Shown: positions 16,517-25,366 of the stretch, one piece after another
Numbering within the stretch: the first letter of the stretch is position 1
Layout: every line of letters starts with the position of its first letter
The notes under the pieces: generated by a model
What the model was told of the DNA's origin: nothing
What the model saw: only the letters and a program-made list of their open reading frames with translations
The model's database searches: none
Made by a program: the position numbers and the translations under genes
NCBI GenBank assembly: GCA_012964825.1
Contig: DTTI01000082.1
Location: 1-53,373, forward strand
DNA from: Candidatus Neomarinimicrobiota bacterium
Lineage (GTDB): Bacteria > Fidelibacterota > Marinisomatia > Marinisomatales > S15-B10
Direction: 5' to 3'
DNA length: 53,373 nucleotides

Positions 16517-17885
16517 GGAATCTTCGGTCGAGATGTATTGAGGAGAGGGCAATAGCAAGGAACATGAGCAAGATACGATTATCATTGATATCGCCGGAGA
16601 ACTGAGCTGAAAAAAAGATGACCAGCGTGGCAGCCACCCAGACAGAGGAGTGCTCCGACAGCATGCCTGCTTTTCGCACCTTCAGAAGATAATGCACAGC
16701 AACAGCAATCATCATGACCAGCAGAATGAACCCCACAAAACCCTGTTCGATCAGAACTTCAAAGAAAATATTGTGAGGGTACCACCTAAAGTCACGCCAA
16801 ACAAAAAAAGAGCTAAATCCACCGGCACCCATGCCAAAAAGAAAGTTGGATGGACTGCTGAGCCATTCCTTTAGTGATATACTCCAGAAATTCAGTCGTG
16901 TGGCGATGGTGCTAACCCGCTCCACACCTCCTGCTGTAACAATAACATCTCCCTGAGTGATCTGCATAAACCGCGTTGTCAAACTTTCGGGCAAGACAAA
17001 CAGCAGTCCAAACACAATCATAATTGAAATGCCACCTACAAGAACCAAGCGTGACCTGTAAACAGACGATTCGAACATGAGCATAAATAGAATGATCCCG
17101 GCAAAAAAGCTGGCCAACGGTCCACGGGACCCAGTGGAAACAATGGCCAATAAAATCAAGGCCAAAAAAACTAGGGCGGTCAGTCGTTTCCAACCTTCCC
17201 GGCGGATACCAATCACCGTCACCATGGCGGCGATGACAGCCAGGCTGCGACTTACAGCAATGGGATTAGCTCCCAGCAGTGATGCCCGCACAAGATAGGT
17301 GAACAAACCGCCAGATGTTGCAATGAGCAAGAGGTTAATGAGCATGGCAACGAGAATCGTAGCTGAAAGAAATTTGAAATAGTTAAGCATCCTGATAGAA
17401 TCTGATATATTCCTTAGGAAGACGAATGGTGCTACAAACATGGATGATGCGAAAATCAGAAACCGTCCGATTTTTAGCCACCCGGAAACAGGTGATGGTG
17501 TATAGAATCCGGAAAAAAACACCATACCACAAAAGAGAGCAAACAGAATGAGAATATCTCTGGTCCACTCAGGTAATCCCCATTTGCCTGTGAATGCAAT
17601 TTTGGCAAGACCGGTCCAAAGAATAATTATCAACAAGAGAGTAAGATCCAGAGTCTCAAAAATGGGAAATTGCTCCTGCATGAACCCTTTAATAATGCTT
17701 GTAAAACCAATCATAAGGAGAGTGAATTCAGGGCGCTGAATCAACCAAACAGTTGCCAGAACAAGAATGGGAATCAGAAAAAACATCGCTGGGTGGAATG
17801 CGATGCCCAGATAAAATGTGATAATCTGAATTAAGATGAGCCCAAGAAGACCCAATGTGAAAGGAGCGGTTCTAAACGGAACCAA
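16497..17885 (-). CDS. O-antigen ligase/polymerase family protein (Wzy/WaaL)
   Basis: The 462-residue protein is almost entirely hydrophobic with ten or more membrane helices. The periplasmic-loop motif AIVSTGSRGPLASFFAGII and the later loop LFGMGAGGFSSFF...WYPHNIFFEVLIEQGFVG are characteristic of the Wzy_C/O-antigen ligase family, which polymerises repeat units or ligates the polymer to lipid A. It starts with TTG and overlaps the Wzz-like gene by 14 bases. Next to a Wzz-like and a Wza-like gene, a polymerase role is more likely than ligation, but the family does not separate the two by sequence. Confidence 0.85.
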   Translation of the reverse strand: MVPFRTAPFTLGLLGLILIQIITFYLGIAFHPAMFFLIPILVLATVWLIQRPEFTLLMIGFTSIIKGFMQEQFPIFETLDLTLLLIIILWTGLAKIAFTGKWGLPEWTRDILILFALFCGMVFFSGFYTPSPVSGWLKIGRFLIFASSMFVAPFVFLRNISDSIRMLNYFKFLSATILVAMLINLLLIATSGGLFTYLVRASLLGANPIAVSRSLAVIAAMVTVIGIRREGWKRLTALVFLALILLAIVSTGSRGPLASFFAGIILFMLMFESSVYRSRLVLVGGISIMIVFGLLFVLPESLTTRFMQITQGDVIVTAGGVERVSTIATRLNFWSISLKEWLSSPSNFLFGMGAGGFSSFFVWRDFRWYPHNIFFEVLIEQGFVGFILLVMMIAVAVHYLLKVRKAGMLSEHSSVWVAATLVIFFSAQFSGDINDNRILLMFLAIALSSIHLDRRFHESVSA

Positions 17886-19305
17886 GCCTTTTTCTCAGAT
17901 CACGGGTGTGATATTCAACAAGAACATATCCGGAAGAGAATATGGCAGCCATAAAAACTGCTCCAAGAACAATGAATATTCTTTTAGGCTTTTCTTTATT
18001 CAAGGGAACCTTTGGTTCATCAATGACTTGGAGAGTAGGAATGTTTTTGCTCTCCTCCATCCTCGCCTGCTCATATTGGGGAACCAGAATCTCTAGCAAT
18101 TTACTCTGAACCTCCACTTCCCGTATAAATCTGGCACTCTGCATGGCTAAAGCTGGAAAGTCTGATAAAGTAATCCAGATGGGAGCTGAGCCATCATTAA
18201 ATCCCACGCTACCTAGTCTCTCGTCAACATCCTGAAGCATTACTCCAAGTTCAGAATCAAGCTGTTCAGCCAATGTTTCCAATTGACGATTTTGTTCTTT
18301 TAAAAGAATTGTAAGCTGTCTGATGGTTGGATTATTCTGTGAGAGCGTAGATTTAGCCACATTGAGTTGGATTTCTGTTCCAGCTCTTTGAGCGTAAAGT
18401 TCAGTGTAAGCCTGCAGTTCTTGAGAATAAACACCGCCATGAGCAGCTACTTTCTGCGAGTATAGTTGACCATAGGCCTCTAGTTGAGCAGTGACCTGAG
18501 CGAGAATATCAACAACACCAGTTTGCTGCTGGAATAGTTTTAACTCTTCCTCAGCCTTCATTATATCTATCTTAGTTTGCTTGAGGCGCTCCTCGATGAA
18601 TTGGCGGTTGTATTTACCCTGTTCCCGGCTCAACCGCCGATTGATGAGATCCAGTTGGCTCAGCATCGCCTGAACCATTTGCTGAGAAACTTCAGGTTCC
18701 CTATCCATAAGTGTGATAGCAAGGGCACCTTCATCTGTGACACGAAGTTCAGTGTTCCCTTCCAGTTCTTTCATTGCGTACTCTACGTCTCTGGAACCGT
18801 ATCGTTCAATAAGATTGAATTTCTCTACCATCTGCTCTTTCATACTGCGGCTATCAAGGATGGAGATAAAACTGGTGATATCCTCATTTACAGGCGAAAA
18901 ACCGAATTCATTGAGAGGAAGGTCCGCAAATGCCGAAATGAGGCTAAATCTGCCCGCGCCCGATGAAAGAATCACTGCCTGAGAGGCATACCATTTGGGA
19001 AGGAAAAGCGAAATAATTACTGAAGCCAAACCAACCCAGATAACATTTTTTGTAATGAATTTCCTTCTTTTCCAAAGAAGCAAAATGTTCTCATATTCAT
19101 CAGTCTGAGTAGCTGATCCGTTGGAAGGTCCATCCTTGGTCACAAGCCCGAAACGGCGCAGTTCACCAATTCGATTGCGTAGTGTCTTTTCCGTCATGCC
19201 GTTTTGCACCGCAATATTGCCGCGTACATCGCGATCGGTTAGTATCTCAGGATACTGTTGGATCAAATCGTATACCTTTCGTTCGTGTTTTGTGAGATTA
19301 AGCAT
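17872..19305 (-). CDS. Wzz-type chain-length determinant with N-terminal winged-helix domain
   Basis: The 477-residue protein has an unusual front end: residues 1-58 (LTKHERKVYDLIQQYPEIL ... EKTLRNRIGELRRFGLVTK) read as a winged helix-turn-helix DNA-binding domain with a recognition-helix-like segment. Then come a membrane helix (about residues 82-103), a periplasmic domain rich in coiled-coil heptads (about 200-330) and a second helix near residue 440 (IFIVLGAVFMAAIFSSGYVL), the normal Wzz/GumC layout that sets polymer length. There is no tyrosine-kinase domain. The ATG at 19303-19305 shares one base with the Wza-like stop codon, and the winged-helix part is in frame with no gap, so the fusion is real in this sequence. 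What the domain does is unknown. Confidence 0.82.
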   Translation of the reverse strand: MLNLTKHERKVYDLIQQYPEILTDRDVRGNIAVQNGMTEKTLRNRIGELRRFGLVTKDGPSNGSATQTDEYENILLLWKRRKFITKNVIWVGLASVIISLFLPKWYASQAVILSSGAGRFSLISAFADLPLNEFGFSPVNEDITSFISILDSRSMKEQMVEKFNLIERYGSRDVEYAMKELEGNTELRVTDEGALAITLMDREPEVSQQMVQAMLSQLDLINRRLSREQGKYNRQFIEERLKQTKIDIMKAEEELKLFQQQTGVVDILAQVTAQLEAYGQLYSQKVAAHGGVYSQELQAYTELYAQRAGTEIQLNVAKSTLSQNNPTIRQLTILLKEQNRQLETLAEQLDSELGVMLQDVDERLGSVGFNDGSAPIWITLSDFPALAMQSARFIREVEVQSKLLEILVPQYEQARMEESKNIPTLQVIDEPKVPLNKEKPKRIFIVLGAVFMAAIFSSGYVLVEYHTRDLRKRLGSV

Positions 19306-20348
19306 CAATCCGGGGTGGTTCGATCAATAGCCATCCAGGCAAGGATAAGACTGGCCAAACTGGTGAGTGACTGAATGGCACCCATATTTTTAAAAAGTTT
19401 ACTCTTAGCAGCTTCTGGTACATCTATTATATCGCCGGGCTTCACAATTTCATCAAGAGCACGTCGCAGTTGTGAGCCATCGGCCCGAATGATCCTGCAT
19501 CCGGACTCATTACCGATATCAAGGATACCTCCAGCCATAGCGATGTAATCCCGAGCGCTATAACCAGGAATATGCGTCAACCGCCGTGGTGACCGGACAA
19601 ACCCGGTAACAATGACCTCATTATTGTTGTATTCTGTGAAGACTCTGGCCTGGGTCGCCATTTCGTCATTGAAGGGAACATAAATCCGGTCTCCTTCTCT
19701 AACCACCGGATTACTTTGAAGATTACCCTCCATCAAAAAAGTTTTCAGATCGATGGAAGTACGTTCTCCATCTCGAATCAGATAAACAAGATCACTGTGG
19801 GCGTACTTGTGGACACCTTTAGCGTAGCGCAGGCAGTCGAACAGTCTGGTGACAGGCGTTACAGTGATAAACCCGGGCTGGTTGACAGCACCGTAAGCGA
19901 GAATCCGGAATGTCCGCACGCGGATGAGATTCACAGCCACCAGAGCTTCTTCATAAATTTGGTCTTTTGCCCGTCGCGAAACTTCATCTTGCAAATCCGC
20001 CAGGGTCATCCCCAGAACATTGAGTGAGCCAAAACGTGGAATGATGAGATTCCCGGTGGGGTCCACTAAAATGTAATTGTCGATGTTTTCTAGGGCCCAT
20101 TCGCCCGTGATGGGCTCTTCGAACACACCGCCACTGATATTGATTCTTAGACGGTCACCGGGACCCAAAAAATAGTTTTCTGGATCAATGGGTTGCTCCA
20201 GAGCAATGGGAACTGTATCGTATTCTCGGTAGAGAATGGGCGTCTGCGGTTCCGTGCCCGTGGGTGGTAGAAGCATCTGTTGATTGGCCTGCCCAAACAG
20301 ACAACCGATCTGTACCAGAAGTGTTAAAGAGTACTTATTCACTTTCAT
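19305..20348 (-). CDS. Wza-like polysaccharide export protein
   Basis: From ATG at 20346-20348 the product has 347 residues with a signal peptide (YSLTLLVQIGCLFGQ), a polysaccharide export domain (YFLGPGDRLRINISGG, VDPTGNLIIPRFGSLNVLG) and two SLBB-type beta-grasp repeats (RILAYGAVNQPGFI; VIVTGFVRSPRRLTHIPGY). Such proteins form the outer-membrane or periplasmic channel for capsule export. The C-terminus carries one hydrophobic helix (SLTSLASLILAWMAI), like the C-terminal helix of Wza that spans the outer membrane. The reading frame is open 46 codons further into rmlB, but the signal peptide fixes the shorter start. It overlaps rmlB by 14 bases. Confidence 0.9.
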   Translation of the reverse strand: MKVNKYSLTLLVQIGCLFGQANQQMLLPPTGTEPQTPILYREYDTVPIALEQPIDPENYFLGPGDRLRINISGGVFEEPITGEWALENIDNYILVDPTGNLIIPRFGSLNVLGMTLADLQDEVSRRAKDQIYEEALVAVNLIRVRTFRILAYGAVNQPGFITVTPVTRLFDCLRYAKGVHKYAHSDLVYLIRDGERTSIDLKTFLMEGNLQSNPVVREGDRIYVPFNDEMATQARVFTEYNNNEVIVTGFVRSPRRLTHIPGYSARDYIAMAGGILDIGNESGCRIIRADGSQLRRALDEIVKPGDIIDVPEAAKSKLFKNMGAIQSLTSLASLILAWMAIDRTTPD

Positions 20349-21354
20349 AGGCCACGTTGTAGTGAGTTTTGTAATATTCTCTGAACTCTCCGGATTTGAT
20401 GGGTACCCACCACGCCTCATTGGACTGGTACCACTGGATGGTTTCAGCCAACGCCTCATCAAAGCTGTGCTTCGGCATCCAACCAAGCTGATTAAGTTTT
20501 GAACAGTCTAGAGAGTATCGCAAATCGTGTCCTTTCCGATCTTCCACAAATTTGATAAGATCGGTGGATTTACCCAGCAGTTCCAGTATCTGATGAGTGA
20601 TATGGATATTCTGAAGTTCGTTGCCCCCACCTACATTGTAGACTTCTCCCAATTCGCCGTTTTCAATGATAAAATGAATGGCAGAACAGTGATCTGACAC
20701 ATAGAGCCAGTCACGAACGTTTTTCCCATCACCGTAGACAGGCAAATGTCTATCCTCGAGAGCGTTGGTAACAAAGAGTGAGATAAGTTTCTCAGGGTAC
20801 TGGAACGGACCATAATTGTTGCTGGCGCGAGTGATAATAACAGGAAGATTGTAGGTGACGTAATACGAATAGGCAAGCCGGTCTCCTCCTGCCTTGCTAG
20901 CCGAATAGGGACTGCTGGGCAGCAAGGGATCACCCTCGCTGAAACTCCCCTCTGCAATGCTTCCGTAAACCTCATCGGTGCTGATCTGAAGAAAGAGATC
21001 AACACCGAATTCCTTCGAAGCTTCAAGCAAGGTAAAGACACCAAATACATCTGTTTTGATAAAATCATCCGGGGAACCGATGGAACGGTCTACGTGGGTC
21101 TCCGCAGCAAAGTTGATGAGCACCTGAGGCGAATGTTTCCGAAAGATATCCCAAACTACATTTCTATCACAGATATCACCATGAATAAAAGTGTACCTGT
21201 CATCCAGTTCAATATCGCTCAGATTCGCCGGATTCCCGGCGTAGGTGAGCTTGTCCAGGTTTAAGACGTGGCAATCGGGATCATTCTGAAGCATATAGCG
21301 GACGAAATTGCTCCCGATAAAGCCTGAGCCGCCGGTAACCAGGTATATTTTCAT
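20335..21354 (-). CDS. rmlB: dTDP-glucose 4,6-dehydratase
   Basis: The 339-residue SDR-family enzyme has the NAD-binding GGSGFIGSNFV near the start, the catalytic TDE at residues 126-128 and YSASK at 150-154, and the typical RASNNYGPFQYPEKLI and GDGKNVRDWLYV blocks. It converts dTDP-glucose to dTDP-4-keto-6-deoxyglucose in the cytoplasm, the branch point for rhamnose and 6-deoxy amino sugars. It overlaps the RmlC-like gene by four bases. RmlA and RmlD are not in the window, so the dTDP-glucose must come from elsewhere, and rhamnose itself is not the only possible product. Confidence 0.95.
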   Translation of the reverse strand: MKIYLVTGGSGFIGSNFVRYMLQNDPDCHVLNLDKLTYAGNPANLSDIELDDRYTFIHGDICDRNVVWDIFRKHSPQVLINFAAETHVDRSIGSPDDFIKTDVFGVFTLLEASKEFGVDLFLQISTDEVYGSIAEGSFSEGDPLLPSSPYSASKAGGDRLAYSYYVTYNLPVIITRASNNYGPFQYPEKLISLFVTNALEDRHLPVYGDGKNVRDWLYVSDHCSAIHFIIENGELGEVYNVGGGNELQNIHITHQILELLGKSTDLIKFVEDRKGHDLRYSLDCSKLNQLGWMPKHSFDEALAETIQWYQSNEAWWVPIKSGEFREYYKTHYNVAYESE

Positions 21355-21833
21355 GCAATTGACTCCCAGTCAAAACCAATGACTGGATCGTTGTACGGCA
21401 TCCTCTCCTCATCGGGGTTACCCGGATCGTAACTTTCGGTAGTGTGGTAAAAAAGGAGCACCGGCTCTTCACTCACCACTTTGTATCCGTGGGCGACACC
21501 AACGGGGATTACGATCAACTTATAGTCACCTTCTCCCGCCGTAACTGTTTCAGTGGTGCCGCATGTTGGGGACTCTTGCCTTAAATCGTGAAGAACAATG
21601 TGCGCTTTCCCGGACGCCACAAACCACAAGTCGTCCTGCTTTTTGTGCCAGTGAAAAGCTTTGATGGTATCCTTGTAAGCCACTGTAAAAGTGCACTGAC
21701 CAAACTTGCGAAGAAGGTCGTCGTCATCTCTCAGCACTTCCATGAGAAAACCTGGCTTAGCGACGTTCTCGTCCGTATCAGGAATGTCCTGATGGACCGC
21801 CAACTCCTTAACAACTACACCTTCAATCTTCAT
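21351..21833 (-). CDS. RmlC-like cupin (dTDP-4-dehydrorhamnose 3,5-epimerase family)
   Basis: The 160-residue cupin has AFHWHKKQDDLWFVASGK, where the active-site and ligand His residues lie, PVGVAHGYKVVSEEPVLLFYHT, and the C-terminal YDPGNPDEERMPYNDPVIGF, which matches the RmlC family end. RmlC epimerises the keto sugar made by RmlB at C3 and C5. This protein is shorter than standard RmlC (about 180 residues) and lacks the usual RGLHYQ block, so it may be a divergent epimerase or an isomerase of the FdtA type acting before the aminotransferase. It is tightly packed between ugd and rmlB. Confidence 0.75.
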   Translation of the reverse strand: MKIEGVVVKELAVHQDIPDTDENVAKPGFLMEVLRDDDDLLRKFGQCTFTVAYKDTIKAFHWHKKQDDLWFVASGKAHIVLHDLRQESPTCGTTETVTAGEGDYKLIVIPVGVAHGYKVVSEEPVLLFYHTTESYDPGNPDEERMPYNDPVIGFDWESIA

Positions 21834-23146
21834 CCGTTGTAGGGACGCCCCACCCCTTCAAATGCAAATCCATTCTCCGCAAGCTGTTCACGGCTCAGCA
21901 AATTCTTTGCATCAACAATCACTTTTTTCTTCATCAATTCACCAATATGTGCCAAATCCAGGCCCCTGAATTCGTTCCAGTCCGTCATCACCAAAGCTGC
22001 TGAAGCTCCCTTTACAGCCGATTCAACAGAATCGGCATAATCCAAGTCCGGATACAACAGTTTCATGTTACTCATGGCGGCCGGATCATACACAGCCACT
22101 TCAGCTTCCCTGGATAGAAGATAGTCTACCATCGCAACAGCCCGCGATTCCCGGATATCGTCCGTATTCGCCTTAAACGCGAGCCCCATAACAGCCACTC
22201 TTTTACCTTTCAATGAGCCACCGGCCAGCCGCTCCAACTTCTTGATAATAACATCAATCTGGGCTTCATTGGCATCGGCGGCTGCCTTCACAACTTTAAG
22301 TTCCACACCTTTTATCTCAGCTGAATGAATGAGCGCCCTCGTATCTTTCGGGAAACAGGAACCACCAAAACCAGGACCGGGATGGAGAAACTTGGGGCTG
22401 ATTCGTCCATCCAGACCCATGGCTCTCGCCACTACATGAATATCAGCACCGGTAGCATCACAAAGATTAGCCAATTCATTGATGTAGGAAACCTTCACAG
22501 CCAAAAAAGCATTTGATGCATATTTTATTGTCTCAGCTGTTGGAATATCTGTAAAAACAAATGGCGTTTCATTTAAGAATAGCGGTCGATATATCTCACG
22601 CATGAGTTCGACAGCCTGTTCTGAATCTGTACCGATGATAACACGGTTAGGGAGAAGAAAATCGCGTACGGCGGAACCCTCTCTGAGAAATTCTGGATTC
22701 GACACAACGTCAAATGTGGAGTTTTGCGGCGCATGTTCAGAAATGATCGAATTAATTATCTCTCTTGTCCCGATAGGAACTGTGCTCTTGGTAGCAATGA
22801 GGGTATAGGAATTGATGTTCTCACCAATTGTTTTGGAAACATCCTTTACCGCGGAAAGATCCGCACTGCCGTCACCATCCATAGGGGTCCAGACAGCAAT
22901 GAATATGACATCGGCCTGTGAAATGGCCCCGCTCACATCTGTACTGAAACAGAGACGGTCCGCAGCCATATTTCTCCCTACAATTTCTTTGAGCCCGGGC
23001 TCAAAGAATGGAATGTGCCCGGAAGAGAGTAAGTTAATTCGCTCATCGTTCACATCGACACAGGTAACATAATTACCGAAGTCTGCCAATCCTGATCCGC
23101 TTACCAGCCCAACGTAGCCCGTGCCAATCACTGTAATCTTTTTCAT
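21830..23146 (-). CDS. ugd: UDP-glucose 6-dehydrogenase
   Basis: The 438-residue enzyme has VIGTGYVGLVSGSGLADFG for NAD binding at the N-terminus, the central STVPIGT and NPEFLREGSAVRDF blocks, and the catalytic Cys264 in GPGFGGSCFPKDT. It oxidises UDP-glucose to UDP-glucuronate using two NAD, supplying a uronic acid for the polymer. It is the first gene of the polysaccharide operon and overlaps the RmlC-like gene by four bases. There is no clear Shine-Dalgarno sequence before its ATG, and a candidate -10 sits only 12 bases upstream. Confidence 0.95.
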   Translation of the reverse strand: MKKITVIGTGYVGLVSGSGLADFGNYVTCVDVNDERINLLSSGHIPFFEPGLKEIVGRNMAADRLCFSTDVSGAISQADVIFIAVWTPMDGDGSADLSAVKDVSKTIGENINSYTLIATKSTVPIGTREIINSIISEHAPQNSTFDVVSNPEFLREGSAVRDFLLPNRVIIGTDSEQAVELMREIYRPLFLNETPFVFTDIPTAETIKYASNAFLAVKVSYINELANLCDATGADIHVVARAMGLDGRISPKFLHPGPGFGGSCFPKDTRALIHSAEIKGVELKVVKAAADANEAQIDVIIKKLERLAGGSLKGKRVAVMGLAFKANTDDIRESRAVAMVDYLLSREAEVAVYDPAAMSNMKLLYPDLDYADSVESAVKGASAALVMTDWNEFRGLDLAHIGELMKKKVIVDAKNLLSREQLAENGFAFEGVGRPYNG

Positions 23147-23158
23147 TGCAGGTATCCG

Positions 23159-23187
23159 CTAATAATGGCGGGAAAATATGACATCAA
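23159..23187 (-). promoter_or_regulatory. Candidate promoter of the polysaccharide operon
   Basis: On the minus strand TTGATG (23182-23187) and TATTAG (23159-23164) are spaced by 17 bases, each matching four of six consensus positions. The spacing to the ugd ATG at 23146 would leave only about five transcribed bases before the start codon. It is the only plausible pair in the 72-base gap between the VWA gene and ugd. Confidence 0.3.
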
Positions 23188-23218
23188 CTGTGGAATGACA
23201 AACAGTTAGTGAAAAACC

Positions 23219-25354
23219 CTACTGAAGACCTTTGGCGCGCCTCAATGCCCATTCTGCTGCGAGAAAAACTAGAAGTAAGATGAGGAATGGGGACCAGTGA
23301 GAAAGGTCAACGGTCTGAGAAAAAACTTCCTTTCGAGGTTTGATTGTCAAATGATCAACTAGGTTTAACCTCTCGGACCAGGGCAGGTAATTACCGCCTG
23401 TCAATTCTGATATACTCTCCAGGGATTCTTTGTCCAAATAAACATTTTTGAGCTCTAACAGTGCCTGTTCAACGAAGAATACACCGTGAGGTTCCTCTTC
23501 TGAGAACTGTTCATCAGCTATAAGAGTCCAATATTTATATCTACCGGGTTCAGCGGCAATAAAGGAACCTTTCCACATGTCACTCTCATTTTCTTTAGTT
23601 AGCGGAACAAGAGTCTCCTCCATGTCGGTACGCGAAATCCGCCACCATATGCCTCCCTGTAACTGTTTGGTGTTCATACTGGAAAATGCCCCTTCGATAG
23701 ATGCTTCCTCCCCTCTCTGAAAGGTCGATTTTGTCATTCGGAAATATCGGTCCTCTTCGCCACTCATTGCCACAAGCCATCTCCACAGGTTTACCCAATA
23801 CTCTTTCACTGCGGCATTGACTTCGGTGCCCTTTCCCCGGAAATAGAGGTGCCAAAGATCAGCTGACGTAAAAACATAACGCCTCACAGTCTGGATTTTT
23901 TGGTAAAAATCAGGCATTTTCCCTGCAATGATTAGAGGAATTGGTGACAGAGCTGACAGTTGTGCCGTAGTGACCATCCTCTCTTCTCCCGGCTCCACTA
24001 AGATTTTTGGTGAAAGTGGCGGAAATTGTGACCAATCCAACTCAAAAAACTTCATGGGATCGGAACTTTCGGAAATGGCCTCCACTGGGAACTGACCCCC
24101 CGTCCGGGTCTTTCCACCAAGAGGCTGTAGGCCGAGGATTGACAGATAGGCTAACAACTTATCCTCAGAAAGAGCTTCCCCAGCAATCAAGGCTACAGCG
24201 GTCTTGCCTTGGTCTAGTTTCCGGGCCAAATCCTCGGACCACCTGTTAGGTGTGGTTGAAGTAGGAAAATTGTCAAGTATAATCAGATCGTAGGATTGTC
24301 GCCAGAAATTGGCAATTGTCGGTACCCACCCACTCAATTGCTGAACGAAGTGTTCCACAGACAGTTTTGGCTCGCTCTCCAGGACGAGCTTGAGAAAACG
24401 AGTATTGAATGAGGGAGCACCTGTAATGAGTGCCACTCTGAAACGGTCTTTCAAGACGCTGAGTGAAAATGGATAACGGTTATTGTCAATATTGATCTCA
24501 TCTTTAACTGAGGAAGCTTGTACCACGTATTCTTCATTTCCGATCTGGTCCGCTTCAAACTGAAACCGTACAATCTGACTGCTCCCCTCACCACTCGGCG
24601 CAATAATTTGGGTACCGAGGAGAGCACCTCCTTTCTCCAGTGAAACGTGCACCCGCTGATCTATTTTCCCAAATGATTCAATGGTCACTTTGGCAGACAC
24701 CATCTCGCCACGAATCGACACGGTGGGGACTTCCACACTGTTGATCCGGATATCCACCATCCTGAGCGGTTCACCGATTCCTATAGTGTAAATCGGAACC
24801 TTCACATCGCCGGCACTGCTGACGGGATCAGCACCCACGGTGGTCTGACCGTCGCTTACAATAATGACACCGTTCAGTTCTTCGTCTCCGGCCAGTTCTG
24901 AAGACGAAGTGAGAACGGCCGAAAGGTCTGTGGATGATTCATTTATCCCCATCCCCAGCGGACTTCCGGAGAGAGGTGATACAGTTTCACCAAATGTGAA
25001 AGCCTCAATGCTAAAATCAGTGGGTTCATTGTAAGCCAACTCATCCACAACATTAAGAATCTCTTCGTAACCATTGAGCAAAGATTGTTTGGAAACAGAT
25101 TGATGATAGCCAGCGGAAACTGAGTTGTCAAAAAAAATCTTGATAAGCGGTTTCTTATTAAGCGAACCGGTCCGGACCCACTGAATGTTTGCCGCCAAAA
25201 ACACAATCAAAAGAAAAACGGATAACCGAAAGAAGGTGAGCAGCCTGTGAATTCTGTCGCTATTGCCTGTTTGCTGTCTGTAACTCAACCTGACAAACAA
25301 AAACGCAACAATTACCAGGATCAGAAGCAGCCAGGATGGAACAACGGGTGACAT
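23219..25354 (-). CDS. VWA-domain membrane protein with a glutamine-amidotransferase-like middle domain
   Basis: The 711-residue protein has two N-terminal membrane helices (about 6-24 and 38-60), a von Willebrand A domain (about 70-200) whose metal site appears intact: DNSVS (DXSXS), a following TDLS, and VSDGQTT. Residues about 310-400 (VALITGAPSFNTRFLKLVL, YDLIILDNFPTS) resemble a class-I glutamine-amidotransferase-like fold without its catalytic triad, and a final helix lies near residue 690. This layout occurs in Bacteroidetes and Planctomycetes membrane proteins of unknown function, sometimes next to BatA/BatB and MoxR genes, none of which is here. It lies 12 bases downstream of tsaD on the same strand and is followed by the 72-base gap to the polysaccharide operon. 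Function not assigned. Confidence 0.75.
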   Translation of the reverse strand: MSPVVPSWLLLILVIVAFLFVRLSYRQQTGNSDRIHRLLTFFRLSVFLLIVFLAANIQWVRTGSLNKKPLIKIFFDNSVSAGYHQSVSKQSLLNGYEEILNVVDELAYNEPTDFSIEAFTFGETVSPLSGSPLGMGINESSTDLSAVLTSSSELAGDEELNGVIIVSDGQTTVGADPVSSAGDVKVPIYTIGIGEPLRMVDIRINSVEVPTVSIRGEMVSAKVTIESFGKIDQRVHVSLEKGGALLGTQIIAPSGEGSSQIVRFQFEADQIGNEEYVVQASSVKDEINIDNNRYPFSLSVLKDRFRVALITGAPSFNTRFLKLVLESEPKLSVEHFVQQLSGWVPTIANFWRQSYDLIILDNFPTSTTPNRWSEDLARKLDQGKTAVALIAGEALSEDKLLAYLSILGLQPLGGKTRTGGQFPVEAISESSDPMKFFELDWSQFPPLSPKILVEPGEERMVTTAQLSALSPIPLIIAGKMPDFYQKIQTVRRYVFTSADLWHLYFRGKGTEVNAAVKEYWVNLWRWLVAMSGEEDRYFRMTKSTFQRGEEASIEGAFSSMNTKQLQGGIWWRISRTDMEETLVPLTKENESDMWKGSFIAAEPGRYKYWTLIADEQFSEEEPHGVFFVEQALLELKNVYLDKESLESISELTGGNYLPWSERLNLVDHLTIKPRKEVFSQTVDLSHWSPFLILLLVFLAAEWALRRAKGLQ

Positions 25355-25366
25355 TTATGGAAGACT

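Noticed and set aside
20349-20486. 46-codon upstream extension of the Wza-like gene
   Set aside because: It overlaps the end of rmlB in another frame and would bury the evident signal peptide that starts at 20348.
5440-23218. JUMPstart/ops element or RfaH-type signal in the polysaccharide locus
   Set aside because: No GGCGGTAGC-type sequence was recognised in the leader or intergenic gaps.
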